This document shows, piece after piece, positions 17,295 to 26,400 of a stretch of 64,000 nt of DNA (the first letter of the stretch is position 1; every line of letters starts with the position of its first letter). Made by a program: the position numbers and the translations under genes. Source of the DNA: Bacillus benzoevorans (GTDB lineage: Bacteria; Bacillota; Bacilli; Bacillales; Cytobacillaceae). The notes under the pieces were generated by a model. That model saw nothing but the letters and a program-made list of their open reading frames with translations, ran no database searches and had not been told where the DNA came from. Location: the NCBI RefSeq assembly GCF_014207535.1, contig NZ_JACHGK010000001.1:62001-126000 (forward strand), written 5' to 3'.

Positions 17295-18572
17295 ATGGCG
17301 AGAAAGATAGGGTTGTACGGGATACTGGCTTATTTCCTGTACGGCTTATTTTTTTATTGGTATTTATTTTATTTTGCTGATACAAGTCTGCCATTTGAAT
17401 ATCAAGGTACTATGGCAGATCCAGCTACCTTTTTAAACGGCAGGGAATTAATGCTAAGTGAAGAGTTTTCGCGGATCCGGAATTTATTATTTTTCCTCGC
17501 AGGACCGTTTGAATGGCTTTTTTACTTATTCATTTTATTATTAGGCTTGTCTAGAATCTTTAAAAATTGGGCGGTTTCATCAGCAAAATACAAATGGCTG
17601 CAAACACCGATTTATTTGATCTGGCTGTCTGTTTTCTCCTTTATTGCCAGCTTTCCTTTAAGCTATATCGGCTATTCCCTATCGAAAAGCTATCATATTT
17701 CAACGCAAAGTTTTGCTTCATGGATGAAAGATGAGCTGATTGATTTCTGGATTGGCTATGGTTGGCTTCTTATCACCGCTAGTGTTCTGTACTGGCTGAT
17801 AAGGAAAAGTGCTAAACGATGGTGGCTTTATGCGTGGCTGCTATCGGTACCATTTACGTTATTTATGGTATTTTTGCAGCCGGTCATCATTGACCCGCTT
17901 TATAATGATTTTTCACCATTAAAAAACAAAGAATTGGAAGCGAAAATTCTTGAAATCGCGGAAAAAGCAGATATTCCCGCGGATCATGTATTTGAAGTCA
18001 ATATGTCTGAGAAAACAAATTCGATGAATGCCTATGTCAATGGTATTGGCGCAAATGCCCGGATCGTCCTGTGGGATACAACGTTAAACAAATTATCTGA
18101 GGATGAGATTTTATTTATCATGGCACATGAAATGGCTCATTATGTGGAAAAGCATATCTATTTTAGTATTGTGAAGTCGCTGCTCTTCAGTTTATTAGGA
18201 CTTTATTTAGCCGCAAAATTAATGAACTGGTGTATCAGGCGATTTGGTCCAGCTTTAAAAATTCCATCTATCCAGGATATTAGTTCATTGCCGCTGCTTC
18301 TATTGCTGCTCTCGATGCTGACCTTTGTTTCAGACCCGTTATCGCATGCCATTTCCCGTTATCAGGAAACAAGGGCCGATCGGTATGCGATTGAAATGAC
18401 ACGGGATGCAGAAGCGGGTATTACTTCTTTTCAGGAATTAACCCGTTCCGGACTTAGTCAAGTGAATCCGCCTTTTTTGGTGAAATTTTTCCGTTACAGT
18501 CATCCCACTATGCTGGAAAGGATTTCAACTCTTGAGGAATATGCAGTCAAGGAGAAAAGGCGGAAAGAATAA
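17295..18572 (+). CDS. yhfN: M48-family membrane metalloprotease YhfN
   Basis: A membrane zinc protease of the Ste24/CAAX-protease type. It has about 425 residues, with four N-terminal helices, the zinc motif HEMAH at about 278-282, two more helices, then the third-ligand region ETRADRYA. The frame opens at TTG 17271, but CAGGGAGGGGAAGGGC directly precedes the ATG at 17295, which is chosen. It corresponds to B. subtilis YhfN. Bacteria lack prenylated CAAX proteins, so the natural substrates are likely misfolded or signal-type membrane peptides; this is inference. Confidence 0.9.
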   Translation: MARKIGLYGILAYFLYGLFFYWYLFYFADTSLPFEYQGTMADPATFLNGRELMLSEEFSRIRNLLFFLAGPFEWLFYLFILLLGLSRIFKNWAVSSAKYKWLQTPIYLIWLSVFSFIASFPLSYIGYSLSKSYHISTQSFASWMKDELIDFWIGYGWLLITASVLYWLIRKSAKRWWLYAWLLSVPFTLFMVFLQPVIIDPLYNDFSPLKNKELEAKILEIAEKADIPADHVFEVNMSEKTNSMNAYVNGIGANARIVLWDTTLNKLSEDEILFIMAHEMAHYVEKHIYFSIVKSLLFSLLGLYLAAKLMNWCIRRFGPALKIPSIQDISSLPLLLLLLSMLTFVSDPLSHAISRYQETRADRYAIEMTRDAEAGITSFQELTRSGLSQVNPPFLVKFFRYSHPTMLERISTLEEYAVKEKRRKE

Positions 18573-18579
18573 AGGTATA

Positions 18580-18618
18580 AAAAAACATCCTCCTTAATAC
18601 AAAAGGGGGATGTTTTTT
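18580..18618 (+). terminator. Terminator downstream of yhfN
   Basis: Stem AAAACATCCTCC with GGGGGATGTTTT, A-rich loop, followed by TTTTTC. It probably serves yhfN; the A-rich 5' side may give some activity toward yhzC. Confidence 0.8.
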
Positions 18619-18707
18619 CGGAAGAAAATCATCTTCTAGTGGCATGAGCAGTGTTTGACAGTAGAGGAGGGATTGTGAGGAAAAGTTAGATTGTACCTCC
18701 TAAAGAT

Positions 18708-18938
18708 TTAGGTGCCGAAGCGTTTGCACAGTTCACGGTACTGAGAGGATAGCTTCATAAATGCTTCTTCGTCGCGCTCATCGAGTGCTTGATTAATTTG
18801 AACAAATAGCTTTTCTTTTTCTGCTTTCAATAGTATCTCTGATAACAGCATCTCAATGTATAAGTCTTGGACATAATTCTTTTTCCCTCTGTTCATGGCA
18901 CCGGATTTCATTAATTCTGTGTAAGAATTTTCTTTCAT
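18708..18938 (-). CDS. yhzC: IDEAL-domain protein YhzC
   Basis: A 76-residue protein whose C-terminal half (VQDLYIEMLLSEILLKAEKE to the end) is an IDEAL domain: a helix followed by a helical hairpin ending in LSSQYRELCKRFG. It lies next to comK as B. subtilis yhzC does. The frame can be extended to a GTG at 18947, but AGAGGTGATTTGG places the start at the ATG 18938. IDEAL domains are thought to mediate protein contacts. No enzymatic role is visible. Confidence 0.85.
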   Translation of the reverse strand: MKENSYTELMKSGAMNRGKKNYVQDLYIEMLLSEILLKAEKEKLFVQINQALDERDEEAFMKLSSQYRELCKRFGT

Positions 18939-19162
18939 CCAAATCACCTCTGATGCTTTTTTATATTATATGGAATTCCCACGCGATATTCAACTTAATT
19001 TTTAAAATTTTTTGAAAATTATCTACTAATTTCTTTTATAAACCTATAGACCTATAAAAAAATAAAATTTAAATATTATTTTATGAAAAATGGTCTATTT
19101 TTAAAAAATTCATGGTATTATAGTACTGTTTGATGGATTGAATTAAAGGAGATGATAGTTAA

Positions 19163-19774
19163 ATGAACTCAATTGAAAAGAACCGTGAATGCACTATCAA
19201 TGCACGGACGATGATGATCCTGCCAATTCATTATGGAAATCAGATCTATTCTCGAATTATTCAACTGGATGGAGAATTCCTTTCCCCCTATAAACCAACG
19301 TGCATTATAAAAATGAATTGTTTGGACAATGGCAGCAGTTTCGAAGGCAGAGTCAGTTCAAGCCGTCATATACTAGGCTGTTACCAGAAAGTCCCCATCA
19401 TCATTAACTCCGAAAATCAAATGTATTATTTCCCGACTGCTTCGCCGGAACAAGCTGACTGTATCTGGATTAACCCGATATACATTGATAAAATTAAGCC
19501 GCTTGATAAAAAAATAATTTCGGTTCTCTTCAAGAATAAACAAATCATGAAAATTCCTGTATCTTCTCATACGTTTAAAAAACAAATGCATAAAACAATG
19601 GAATTGCGGGATAAGAAAACTCAGAAAAACCGCGAAAATGAAGGTAATATATTTTATTTTGAGCAAAATAATGCGAGAAATTCTGAACGTATATCTGAAC
19701 GCATTACATCTTCGACTTATGGGAGCTTTTCAGAAGCTGTACGCAAACACGAGGGGATGAAACCATACAAATAA
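19163..19774 (+). CDS. comK: Competence transcription factor ComK
   Basis: Master activator of genetic competence and DNA uptake; binds paired AAAA-N5-TTTT boxes as a tetramer. The 203-residue protein contains the family core YKPTCIIKMNCLDNGSSFEGR (broken here for length: YKPTC, then SSFEGR) and KVPIIIN, and a C-terminal tail of the kind bound by MecA. The 150 bases upstream are extremely AT-rich with many A and T tracts, consistent with autoregulation, but no single canonical ComK box is certain. ATG follows AAAGGAGATGATAGTTAA. The frame is intact, so competence is plausible. Confidence 0.93.
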   Translation: MNSIEKNRECTINARTMMILPIHYGNQIYSRIIQLDGEFLSPYKPTCIIKMNCLDNGSSFEGRVSSSRHILGCYQKVPIIINSENQMYYFPTASPEQADCIWINPIYIDKIKPLDKKIISVLFKNKQIMKIPVSSHTFKKQMHKTMELRDKKTQKNRENEGNIFYFEQNNARNSERISERITSSTYGSFSEAVRKHEGMKPYK

Positions 19775-19839
19775 GCAGGGAGAAGGCGCATCCATGCAGG
19801 AAACTTGGCGGCAGGCAGGACCGTCACCATTGGCTGCGC

Positions 19840-20220
19840 CTATTCGATGCTCTTATTTTGCAGTGTATACCGCTTATACATGTAGAAGCTAAGCAGTTCC
19901 TGAACTTTGTTGCGTATCCGCGGGTTAAAGTAGTTATGCTGTTCTTCATAACCTTTATAAAAAAATAAAAATCCGGTAAAAGCGTCATCGTGACTAACCT
20001 GCTGGACCTTTAGTTTTTCTTTCCACATATACTGTTTAACGTCTTTCAGTTCCTTTTGAATAACCTTCATCATTTCTTCGATCAGGTCTAAATAGGGCTG
20101 CTTTAATTTAAATGGACTCTTATGGATAACAGTGAGGTCACGATTTAAAATAGTTAATACCATCGGCAGATAGATGGCTTTCTCCATTAAATCCCGATCA
20201 TTCTCTGGAATTCTCGTCAT
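19840..20220 (-). CDS. yhjD: YhjD-like protein
   Basis: A 126-residue helical protein without membrane segments, containing RAIYLPMVL-type and NRDLTVIHKSPFKLKQPYLDL segments and ending YFNPRIRNKVQELLSFYMYKRY. I connect it with B. subtilis YhjD mainly from remembered sequence and because yhjE follows nearby. The frame extends upstream to 20262, but AGAGAGGTAATC nine bases before the ATG at 20220 decides the start at MTRIPEND. The function is unknown. Confidence 0.65.
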   Translation of the reverse strand: MTRIPENDRDLMEKAIYLPMVLTILNRDLTVIHKSPFKLKQPYLDLIEEMMKVIQKELKDVKQYMWKEKLKVQQVSHDDAFTGFLFFYKGYEEQHNYFNPRIRNKVQELLSFYMYKRYTLQNKSIE

Positions 20221-20354
20221 AATGATTACCTCTCTTTCAAATATAACGAACAAATGTTCCAATTACATCATACGATAAAACAAGCTCTATTTTCAAGCCC
20301 TTTTCGTTCGCTCCATTATTTTCCTAAAGGAAGGGATTCCTATTTATGAGTAAG

Positions 20355-20600
20355 GCTGTGTTAAAGGTCAATGTTGATTTGGAGGACTTTGTTGATTGGA
20401 GTGGAAGGCACGAAGACTCCTCCGAAAATGCTGCGCATTTTCATCGTGCGTGGGCGGATTCGAGGAAGCTTATTCAATGTCCTGCGGGAACAGCGAGACA
20501 GACGAGACCCCGCAGGCACGAAGTGGCGAGGAGGCTCAGGCGTAGATGAGCGGAAAGCGAAGTGCTTGGAACGGAAATCAACAACCAAGTTTAACAGAGC
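20355..20600. repeat. MITE-like repeat, copy 1 (246 bp)
   Basis: Begins GCTGTGTTAAAGGTCAATG and ends ACCAAGTTTAACAGAGC. The ends are imperfect inverted repeats (GCTSTGTTAAA), continued inward by GTTGATTT / AAATCAAC. The inside contains further hairpins such as CCTGCGGG/CCCGCAG. Open frames inside are not conserved and have no gene features. Near-identical copies lie at 35925 and 50544; a deleted copy is at 21363. No transposase is present. Confidence 0.85.
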
Positions 20601-20624
20601 CATGAGTAAAGGAATTAAACATGA

Positions 20625-20674
20625 AAACAAGGCTGTACCATTGGGGGAATCCCCTTTTTGGCACAGCCTTGTTT
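20625..20674. terminator. Long hairpin, probable terminator
   Basis: Outer stem AAACAAGGCTGT / ACAGCCTTGTTT of 12 perfect pairs enclosing a second GGGG-AAT-CCCC hairpin. It lies next to repeat copy 1 and upstream of no plus-strand gene. On the minus strand it lies downstream of the 57-codon cysteine gene (20794-20967) and may terminate it. Confidence 0.5.
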
Positions 20675-20793
20675 CATTATATATTGGTAATTCTAAGTTT
20701 TTGAAATAAAAGATGAATCTCTTATATTCAGCTTAAATGAATCCTGTTTTAAATCAGTTATCCTCCCATTTTGACAACTGAACAACAGTGATA

Positions 20794-20967
20794 TTAGTCA
20801 AGAAGAGCTGCGTAAGATTCGTAGATTTCTTTGAATTCACCAGATGTAACAATGAATCCAGCGTTGTCATTGTAGCATTTTTCATGTGTTAAAGTATCCA
20901 TGATATCTAATACTACTTGTTCGTCATCTTTGAAGTCAGCTTTACAAACACTACAAAATTTTTCCAT
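20794..20967 (-). CDS. Small CxxC protein, unknown function
   Basis: A 57-residue protein starting MEKFCSVCKADF, with a CxxC pair at residues 5-8 and another Cys in THEKCYND. Three Cys and nearby His (LTHEKC) could form a metal site of the LIM/zinc-ribbon kind. The ribosome binding site AAGGGGAATGTAAG is good and codon use is normal, so it is likely real. A cre-like palindrome lies about 45 bases upstream. I do not recognise a named homologue. Confidence 0.7.
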   Translation of the reverse strand: MEKFCSVCKADFKDDEQVVLDIMDTLTHEKCYNDNAGFIVTSGEFKEIYESYAALLD

Positions 20968-21010
20968 CTTACATTCCCCTTTTCATTTAAAATTCCTCTT
21001 TATTTTACCA

Positions 21011-21024
21011 TGCAAGCGCTTCCG
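21011..21024 (-). promoter_or_regulatory. cre-like site upstream of the small CxxC gene
   Basis: Minus strand CGGAAGCGCTTGCA fits the relaxed cre consensus TGNAANCGNTNNCA at all but the first base. It lies in the putative leader or promoter of the 57-codon gene. From 21025 to 21360 the sequence is AT-rich with no gene seen. Confidence 0.35.
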
Positions 21025-21362
21025 TAAGTGTGACTATTTTGTGAACATTTTCAAAATTATGAATATATGAATATTTGGATATTTGTGTATTTCCATAAAA
21101 ATAATTTTGATTTAAAAGAATGTTTTTTGTACATTTCATATTTTACAATATTTTATCTATAAATACGATAAAATTCGTGAAAATGTTGTAAACTAAATCT
21201 TCATCTTTTTTCATCATATATAAGTGTTAAACTCTCTTTTTATTGTATTCATTTCATAGTATAGGACTGCTTTTTCAGGTAAAATAAAGCATAAAGTAAG
21301 GGATTAACGAAATGGTGAACTTTTTGCATAAAACTGTCGGCTAATAAGCTCTTAAAAATTAG

Positions 21363-21497
21363 GCTGTGTTAAAGGTCAATGTTGATTTTTTTGTCCCTTG
21401 TTGATTGGAGTAGAAGGCACGAAGACTCCCGCTCGTCTGTCGCCCTAAGGTGCGCGAAGTGCCTGGAACGGAAATCAACAATCAAGTTTAACAGAGC
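21363..21497. repeat. MITE-like repeat, internally deleted copy 2 (135 bp)
   Basis: Same ends as the full copies (GCTGTGTTAAAGGTCAATG ... TTTAACAGAGC), but about 110 bases of the centre are missing and the junction carries TTTTTTGTCCC. It ends 25 bases before the start codon of the LCP gene, so it forms part of that gene's leader. Confidence 0.8.
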
Positions 21498-21522
21498 TAA
21501 AAATTAAAAACGGGAAGGGCAA

Positions 21523-22476
21523 ATGTATATGAGGTATGAAAAGTATAGCGAGGAAAGGAAACAAAGGAAAAGGCGAAGGAGAAGAAGGCGGCGGATTGTT
21601 CTGCTTTTTCTGCTTTTGCTTTTCGCAGCTGTTATCTACGTATATGGGCAATACCAGCAGGGCATAGCAAAGTCGAGGGATAAAGCGAACGGCGGACAAC
21701 AGACATATGAATTTAACGGGAAGCAAGACAGATTTGGGGGGACGAATATTCTTTTAATCGGCAGTGACACAAGAGGAGAAGAAAGTGCCCGCTCAGATAC
21801 AATTATGATTGCCGAGTATCACCCGGATAAACACTCCTATAAGTTAATTTCAATCATGAGGGATACTTACGTTGATATTCCTGAATACGGAAAAAATAGG
21901 ATTAATGCGGCATTTGCACTCGGAGGACCGGAATTGTTAAGACAAACCATTAAAGAAAATTTCGCTCTCGATACTCAATACTATGCGATTGTAGATTTTG
22001 AAGGGTTTGTGCAATTGATTGACGAAGCCTTTCCAAAGGGAGTGAAAATCAATGTTGAAAAGGAAATGACTGAGTATATCAATGTACCGCTTAAACCGGG
22101 GATGCAGCACCTTAATGGAGAGGAACTGCTTGGATATGTACGTTTTCGCCATGATGCTATGGGGGATTTTGACCGTGTAAAACGTCAGCAAAAAGCGATG
22201 AAGGAAGTAGCGGACCAATTTGCTTCCCTGCAAACTCTCTCTAAACTGCCAAAATTAATCGGTGTAATGAAGCCGTTTGTCAATACAAATCTGGATACAT
22301 CAGACATTATCTACATTGGCAAAGATTATTTAGCTAAGGATAATCGCGATATTGCCACACTAAGAATTCCAGTGGATGGTGAGTTTGAACCGCAAAGGAT
22401 CTCCGGCATTGGAGAAATCTTAAGAGTCGATCTGGAGGCAAACTCAAAGGCCATTGAGGAATTTCTAAAACAATAA
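21523..22476 (+). CDS. LytR-CpsA-Psr (LCP) family protein
   Basis: A membrane-anchored phosphotransferase of the LCP family, which attaches wall teichoic acid or other anionic polymers to peptidoglycan. The 317 residues start with a very basic stretch including eight consecutive Arg (about residues 17-24), then one transmembrane helix (about 25-43) and an extracellular LCP domain. Conserved pieces are NILLIGSDTR, RSDTIMIAEYHP, ISIMRDTYVDIP and the later YVRFRHD with RVKRQQ. ATG follows GGGAAGGGCAA. The related B. subtilis proteins are TagT, TagU and TagV; I cannot assign which. A deleted repeat copy forms its leader. Confidence 0.9.
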   Translation: MYMRYEKYSEERKQRKRRRRRRRRIVLLFLLLLFAAVIYVYGQYQQGIAKSRDKANGGQQTYEFNGKQDRFGGTNILLIGSDTRGEESARSDTIMIAEYHPDKHSYKLISIMRDTYVDIPEYGKNRINAAFALGGPELLRQTIKENFALDTQYYAIVDFEGFVQLIDEAFPKGVKINVEKEMTEYINVPLKPGMQHLNGEELLGYVRFRHDAMGDFDRVKRQQKAMKEVADQFASLQTLSKLPKLIGVMKPFVNTNLDTSDIIYIGKDYLAKDNRDIATLRIPVDGEFEPQRISGIGEILRVDLEANSKAIEEFLKQ

Positions 22477-22654
22477 AGGTGAAAAATGATTAACTTTATT
22501 CGGCGAACGTTTCTCATTTCTGTAAGAGGTGAGATTTATCTACGGCGAATTTGATTTTTCCTATACGAGGTGTACAATAATCTATATATGATTGATGTGA
22601 AAAAAATCGAATAAACGATCGTGTTTTTTTGCTAAACTAAGGAGAAATCTTTAA

Positions 22655-23278
22655 ATGGATTTTGATACGTTGAAAGAATGGCTTACGCTTGAAAATATTA
22701 TGAAGTTAATCAATGAATATCGATCCTTTGGTCCTATCCCTGGGATATTGCTGCCATTGTTTGAGGCATTCCTTCCTTTTCTGCCGTTATTTCTATTTAT
22801 CATGGCAAATACAAATGCTTTTGGTCTTTGGTTTGGCTTTTTATTTTCCTGGATTGGTTCGGTTACCGGAGCTTTGCTCGTTTTTTTGCTTGTAAGGCGG
22901 TTTGGTCAGAGAAAGGCTTTACGAATGATTAAAAAGCACCCGCAAGTTCAGAAATTGATGCGGTGGGTGGAACGGCACGGCTTCGGTCCGTTGTTTATCC
23001 TATTATGTTTTCCATTTACACCATCAGCTGTCGTTAATATTGTTGCCGGATTATCGAAGATTGGCATTTATCAATATATGCTGGCCGTGATGATTGGGAA
23101 AGTAGTGATGATTTTTACGATCAGCTATGTCGGTCATGATATTCGCTCGCTGATAACCAATCCGATAAAAGCGATTATTGTTGGGGTTGTGATTGTGATT
23201 CTTTGGTATGTTGGGAAGCAGATTGAAGTAAGGATGAATAAGAAGGTGGAGTTGGAGAAACACCCTGGCGAGGGGTAG
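22655..23278 (+). CDS. yhjE: TVP38/DedA-family membrane protein YhjE
   Basis: A 207-residue membrane protein of the VTT (TVP38/TMEM64, SNARE-associated/DedA) group. It has about five hydrophobic segments and the typical re-entrant motif FPFTPSAVVNIVAGLSKI around residues 118-135. Family members act in lipid flipping or undecaprenyl-phosphate recycling. ATG follows AAGGAGAAATC. B. subtilis yhjE lies in the same neighbourhood. Function by family inference only. Confidence 0.85.
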   Translation: MDFDTLKEWLTLENIMKLINEYRSFGPIPGILLPLFEAFLPFLPLFLFIMANTNAFGLWFGFLFSWIGSVTGALLVFLLVRRFGQRKALRMIKKHPQVQKLMRWVERHGFGPLFILLCFPFTPSAVVNIVAGLSKIGIYQYMLAVMIGKVVMIFTISYVGHDIRSLITNPIKAIIVGVVIVILWYVGKQIEVRMNKKVELEKHPGEG

Positions 23279-23289
23279 AGCGGGATCTC

Positions 23290-23322
23290 GGTGCTTAGAG
23301 AGTCCGGGAAGCTTGGCTTCCC
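23290..23322. repeat. Hairpin repeat, copy A (downstream of yhjE)
   Basis: 33 bases beginning GGTGCTTAGAGAGTCCG followed by the stem GGGAAGC-TTG-GCTTCCC (23306-23322). It aligns with 62312-62344 at 27 of 33 positions, and one base pair of the stem is changed on both sides. It lies about 10 bases past the yhjE stop. Confidence 0.6.
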
Positions 23323-23377
23323 TTTGGGGCGGCGAGGATCAGGGAAATTGGAGTGAAGGTGACGTTTCATTTAATAG

Positions 23378-23403
23378 GGCTTAATTTGGGTTAAGCCTTA
23401 TTT
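23378..23403 (+). terminator. Probable terminator upstream of addB
   Basis: GGCTTAA / TTAAGCC stem with a six-base loop followed by TTATTT. It would end the yhjE transcript. Confidence 0.55.
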
Positions 23404-23450
23404 GGCGTGCAGTGTGAATAAAAATAAGACTTTGAAGGGAGCAGTGAGTT

Positions 23451-26400
23451 ATGTCGGTACGTTTATTAATCGGCCGTTCGGGGAGCGGCAAAACAACTCA
23501 ATGTCTTCATGAGATTAGAACGAAATTGATGGAAAATCCGGAAGGAAACCCACTTATATATCTTGTACCGGATCAAATGACTTTTGTATCCGAGTATCAA
23601 TTAATCCATACACCGGGTCTTGGAGGAATGATTCGAGCTCAGGTGTTTTCCTTTACCCGCCTGGCCTGGAGAATCTTGCAGGAAACAGGCGGAATGAGCC
23701 GTTATCATTTAAACAGTACAGGAATCAGTATGCTGATTCAGAAAATTATTGAAGAGAAAAAAGACGAACTGCATCTGTTTAAACGTGCGGCGGATAAGAG
23801 CGGATTTATCAGCCAGATGGAACAGATGCTGATTGAGTTTAAACGTTACTGTGTCCAGCCGCAGGAGCTGGAAATACAAAGAAATCAGCAAGCGCAGTCA
23901 ACACTGCAGGATAAACTTCATGACCTCCAGCTTATTTACGAAGGCTTTGAAGCAGCTTTATTTAATAAATATATTGATACAGAGGATTATTTTCGTCTTT
24001 TGTCTGAGCATATTGCACAATCGCCCTATCTTGAAAATGCCGAAATATATATCGACGGGTTTTACAGCTTTACCCCGCAGGAATATATGATCATTGAACA
24101 GCTAATGAAGCATTGTCGTGAGGTTACAATTACGTTAACCCTTGATCGCTCCTTTCGTATACAATCCCCGGATGAGATTCATTTATTCCGCCAGACAGGA
24201 GAAAACTGCCGCACGCTGTATGAGATTGCTGCTGTAAATGATTTAAAGGTAACAGAGGTACTTTTAAAAGAGCAAAAACGGTGGCAGGATCCGTCTTTAC
24301 AGCATCTGGAGACCTTTTTCGATTCTCGTCCTGCTCCAGTCTTCAATGCACGTAGTGCCGTTCATATTGCGCAGGCAGGGAACCGCAGGGCTGAAATTGA
24401 AGGGGTGGCACGGACGATCAGGCAGCTTGTTCTTGAAAAAAAATACCGTTATCGCGATATTGCCTTGTTTATGCGTAATGGGCAGGACTATCATGAAATG
24501 ATTGAAACGATTTTTCGTGATTATGAAATTCCGTACTTTATTGATCAAAAAAGAAGCATGCTGCATCATCCTTTAGTTGAACTGATTCGTTCTGTTCTTG
24601 AAATTATTAATGGCAACTGGCGCTATGAACCAGTTTTTCGTGCTGTTAAAACAGAACTGTTATTTCCTCTTGGGCAAAATCCGGATACACTAAGGGGGAA
24701 AATGGATACCCTTGAAAATTATGTATTAGCCTACGGGATAAAAGGCAGCAAATGGACGAAGAGGGAACGCTGGGGCTACCGCCGTTTCAAGGGACTGGAA
24801 TTAGAAAATACAGTGCAAACGGATAGTGAAAGAAAAAAAGAACAGGAGTTAAATGAACTGCGTTTGATCATAACGGCACCTGTGCTGCGTTTATCAAGGA
24901 GATTGAAAAAAGCCGGGAACGGACGAATGCTTGGTGAAGCACTCTATTTATTTCTTGAGGAACTGGATATCCCGGCAAAGCTGGAAAAATGGAAACTTGC
25001 CGAAGAGGAGAGGGGGAATCTAGTAAAGGCGAGGGAGCATGATCAAGCCTGGAATGCGATCATGGATATTCTCGATCAGTTTGTTGAAATTCTCGGTAAA
25101 GAAACGATTTCCCTTAAATCTTTTTCAAAAATCCTCGATACTGGTTTAGAAGCCTTAAGGTTTTCATTGGTACCTCCGGCAATTGATCAGGTTTTGGCAG
25201 GAGACATAGAAAAGTCACGCCTTTCAGAGATAAAGGCGGCTTTTATTATCGGACTAAACGAAGGAGTTCTTCCGGCAAAGTTCTCCGATAACGGGATTCT
25301 CGCCGATGAGGACCGCGAACACATGCTTAAGAACGGCTTGAAAATCGCCCCGTCGAGTAAAACAAGACTGTTAGATGAAGAATTCATCGCTTACAAAGCT
25401 TTTGTCACACCGGCAGAAAGCCTGTACATCAGCTATCCACTGGCCAATGAAGAAGGAAAAGCATTAATGCCTTCTCTTTATATAAAAAGGATGCAGGATC
25501 TATTTCCAAATCATACCGAACACATATATATGGCTGATCCTGCTGAGCTTGGAGAGGAAGAGCAGCTGAGCTATATTTCACACCATAATAGAAGCCTGTC
25601 ATTCTTAACCTCTCAGCTGCAGTTAAAGAAAAGGAATTATCCGATGTTTGATTACTGGTGGGATGTCTATAACTGGTATGCAGCCGGAACTTATAAAGAA
25701 ACAGCGAAACGTGTGCTGTCGAGCTTAAACTATAGAAACCCGGTTAAACAACTGTCAGGGAATGTTAGTCATGATTTATACGGTGAGACGATTCAGACAA
25801 GCGTTTCGAGAATGGAGCTTTTTCACAGCTGTCCATTTTCCCACTATGCACAGCATGGCTTGAAACTGCGTGAGCGGCAGGTATTCCGCCTTGAAGCGCC
25901 GGATATTGGCGAATTATTTCATGCTGCATTAAAGTATATCGCTGATACGGTGATAGAGAACAGCATTTCCTGGTCATCGCTTACGAAGGAACAGGCGGTA
26001 CAACTGGCGAAAGAAGCAGTAGAGACATTGGCGCCGCGGCTGCAAAATGAAATCCTGCTCAGTTCAAACCGCCATGCCTATATTAAACAAAAGCTTGAAA
26101 GAATTATCAGCCGCGCTTCTATTATATTAAGTGAACATGCAAAAGTAAGCGGGTTTTCACCAGTAGGACTGGAGCTTGGCTTCGGTCCGAAAAGCGAACT
26201 GCCGCCATTGTCTTTTCAGCTGCGGAATGGAACGAAGATGCAGTTGGTCGGGCGGATTGACCGGGTTGATAAAGCAGAGAATGACAGTGGTGTTTATTTA
26301 CGGGTAGTTGATTATAAATCAAGTGCCAGGGAGCTGAATCTTGGTGAAGTCTACTATGGCTTGTCCCTGCAAATGCTGACGTATTTAGATATTATTATTA

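Noticed and set aside
19000..19160. Precise ComK box before comK
   Set aside because: Many A and T tracts are present, but no AAAA-N5-TTTT pair with the correct spacing could be singled out.
20346..20709. Open reading frames of 60-110 codons inside the MITE-like repeats (also near 35941 and 50544)
   Set aside because: They differ between copies, begin outside the element and lack good ribosome binding sites; they reflect the GC-rich repeat sequence, not genes.
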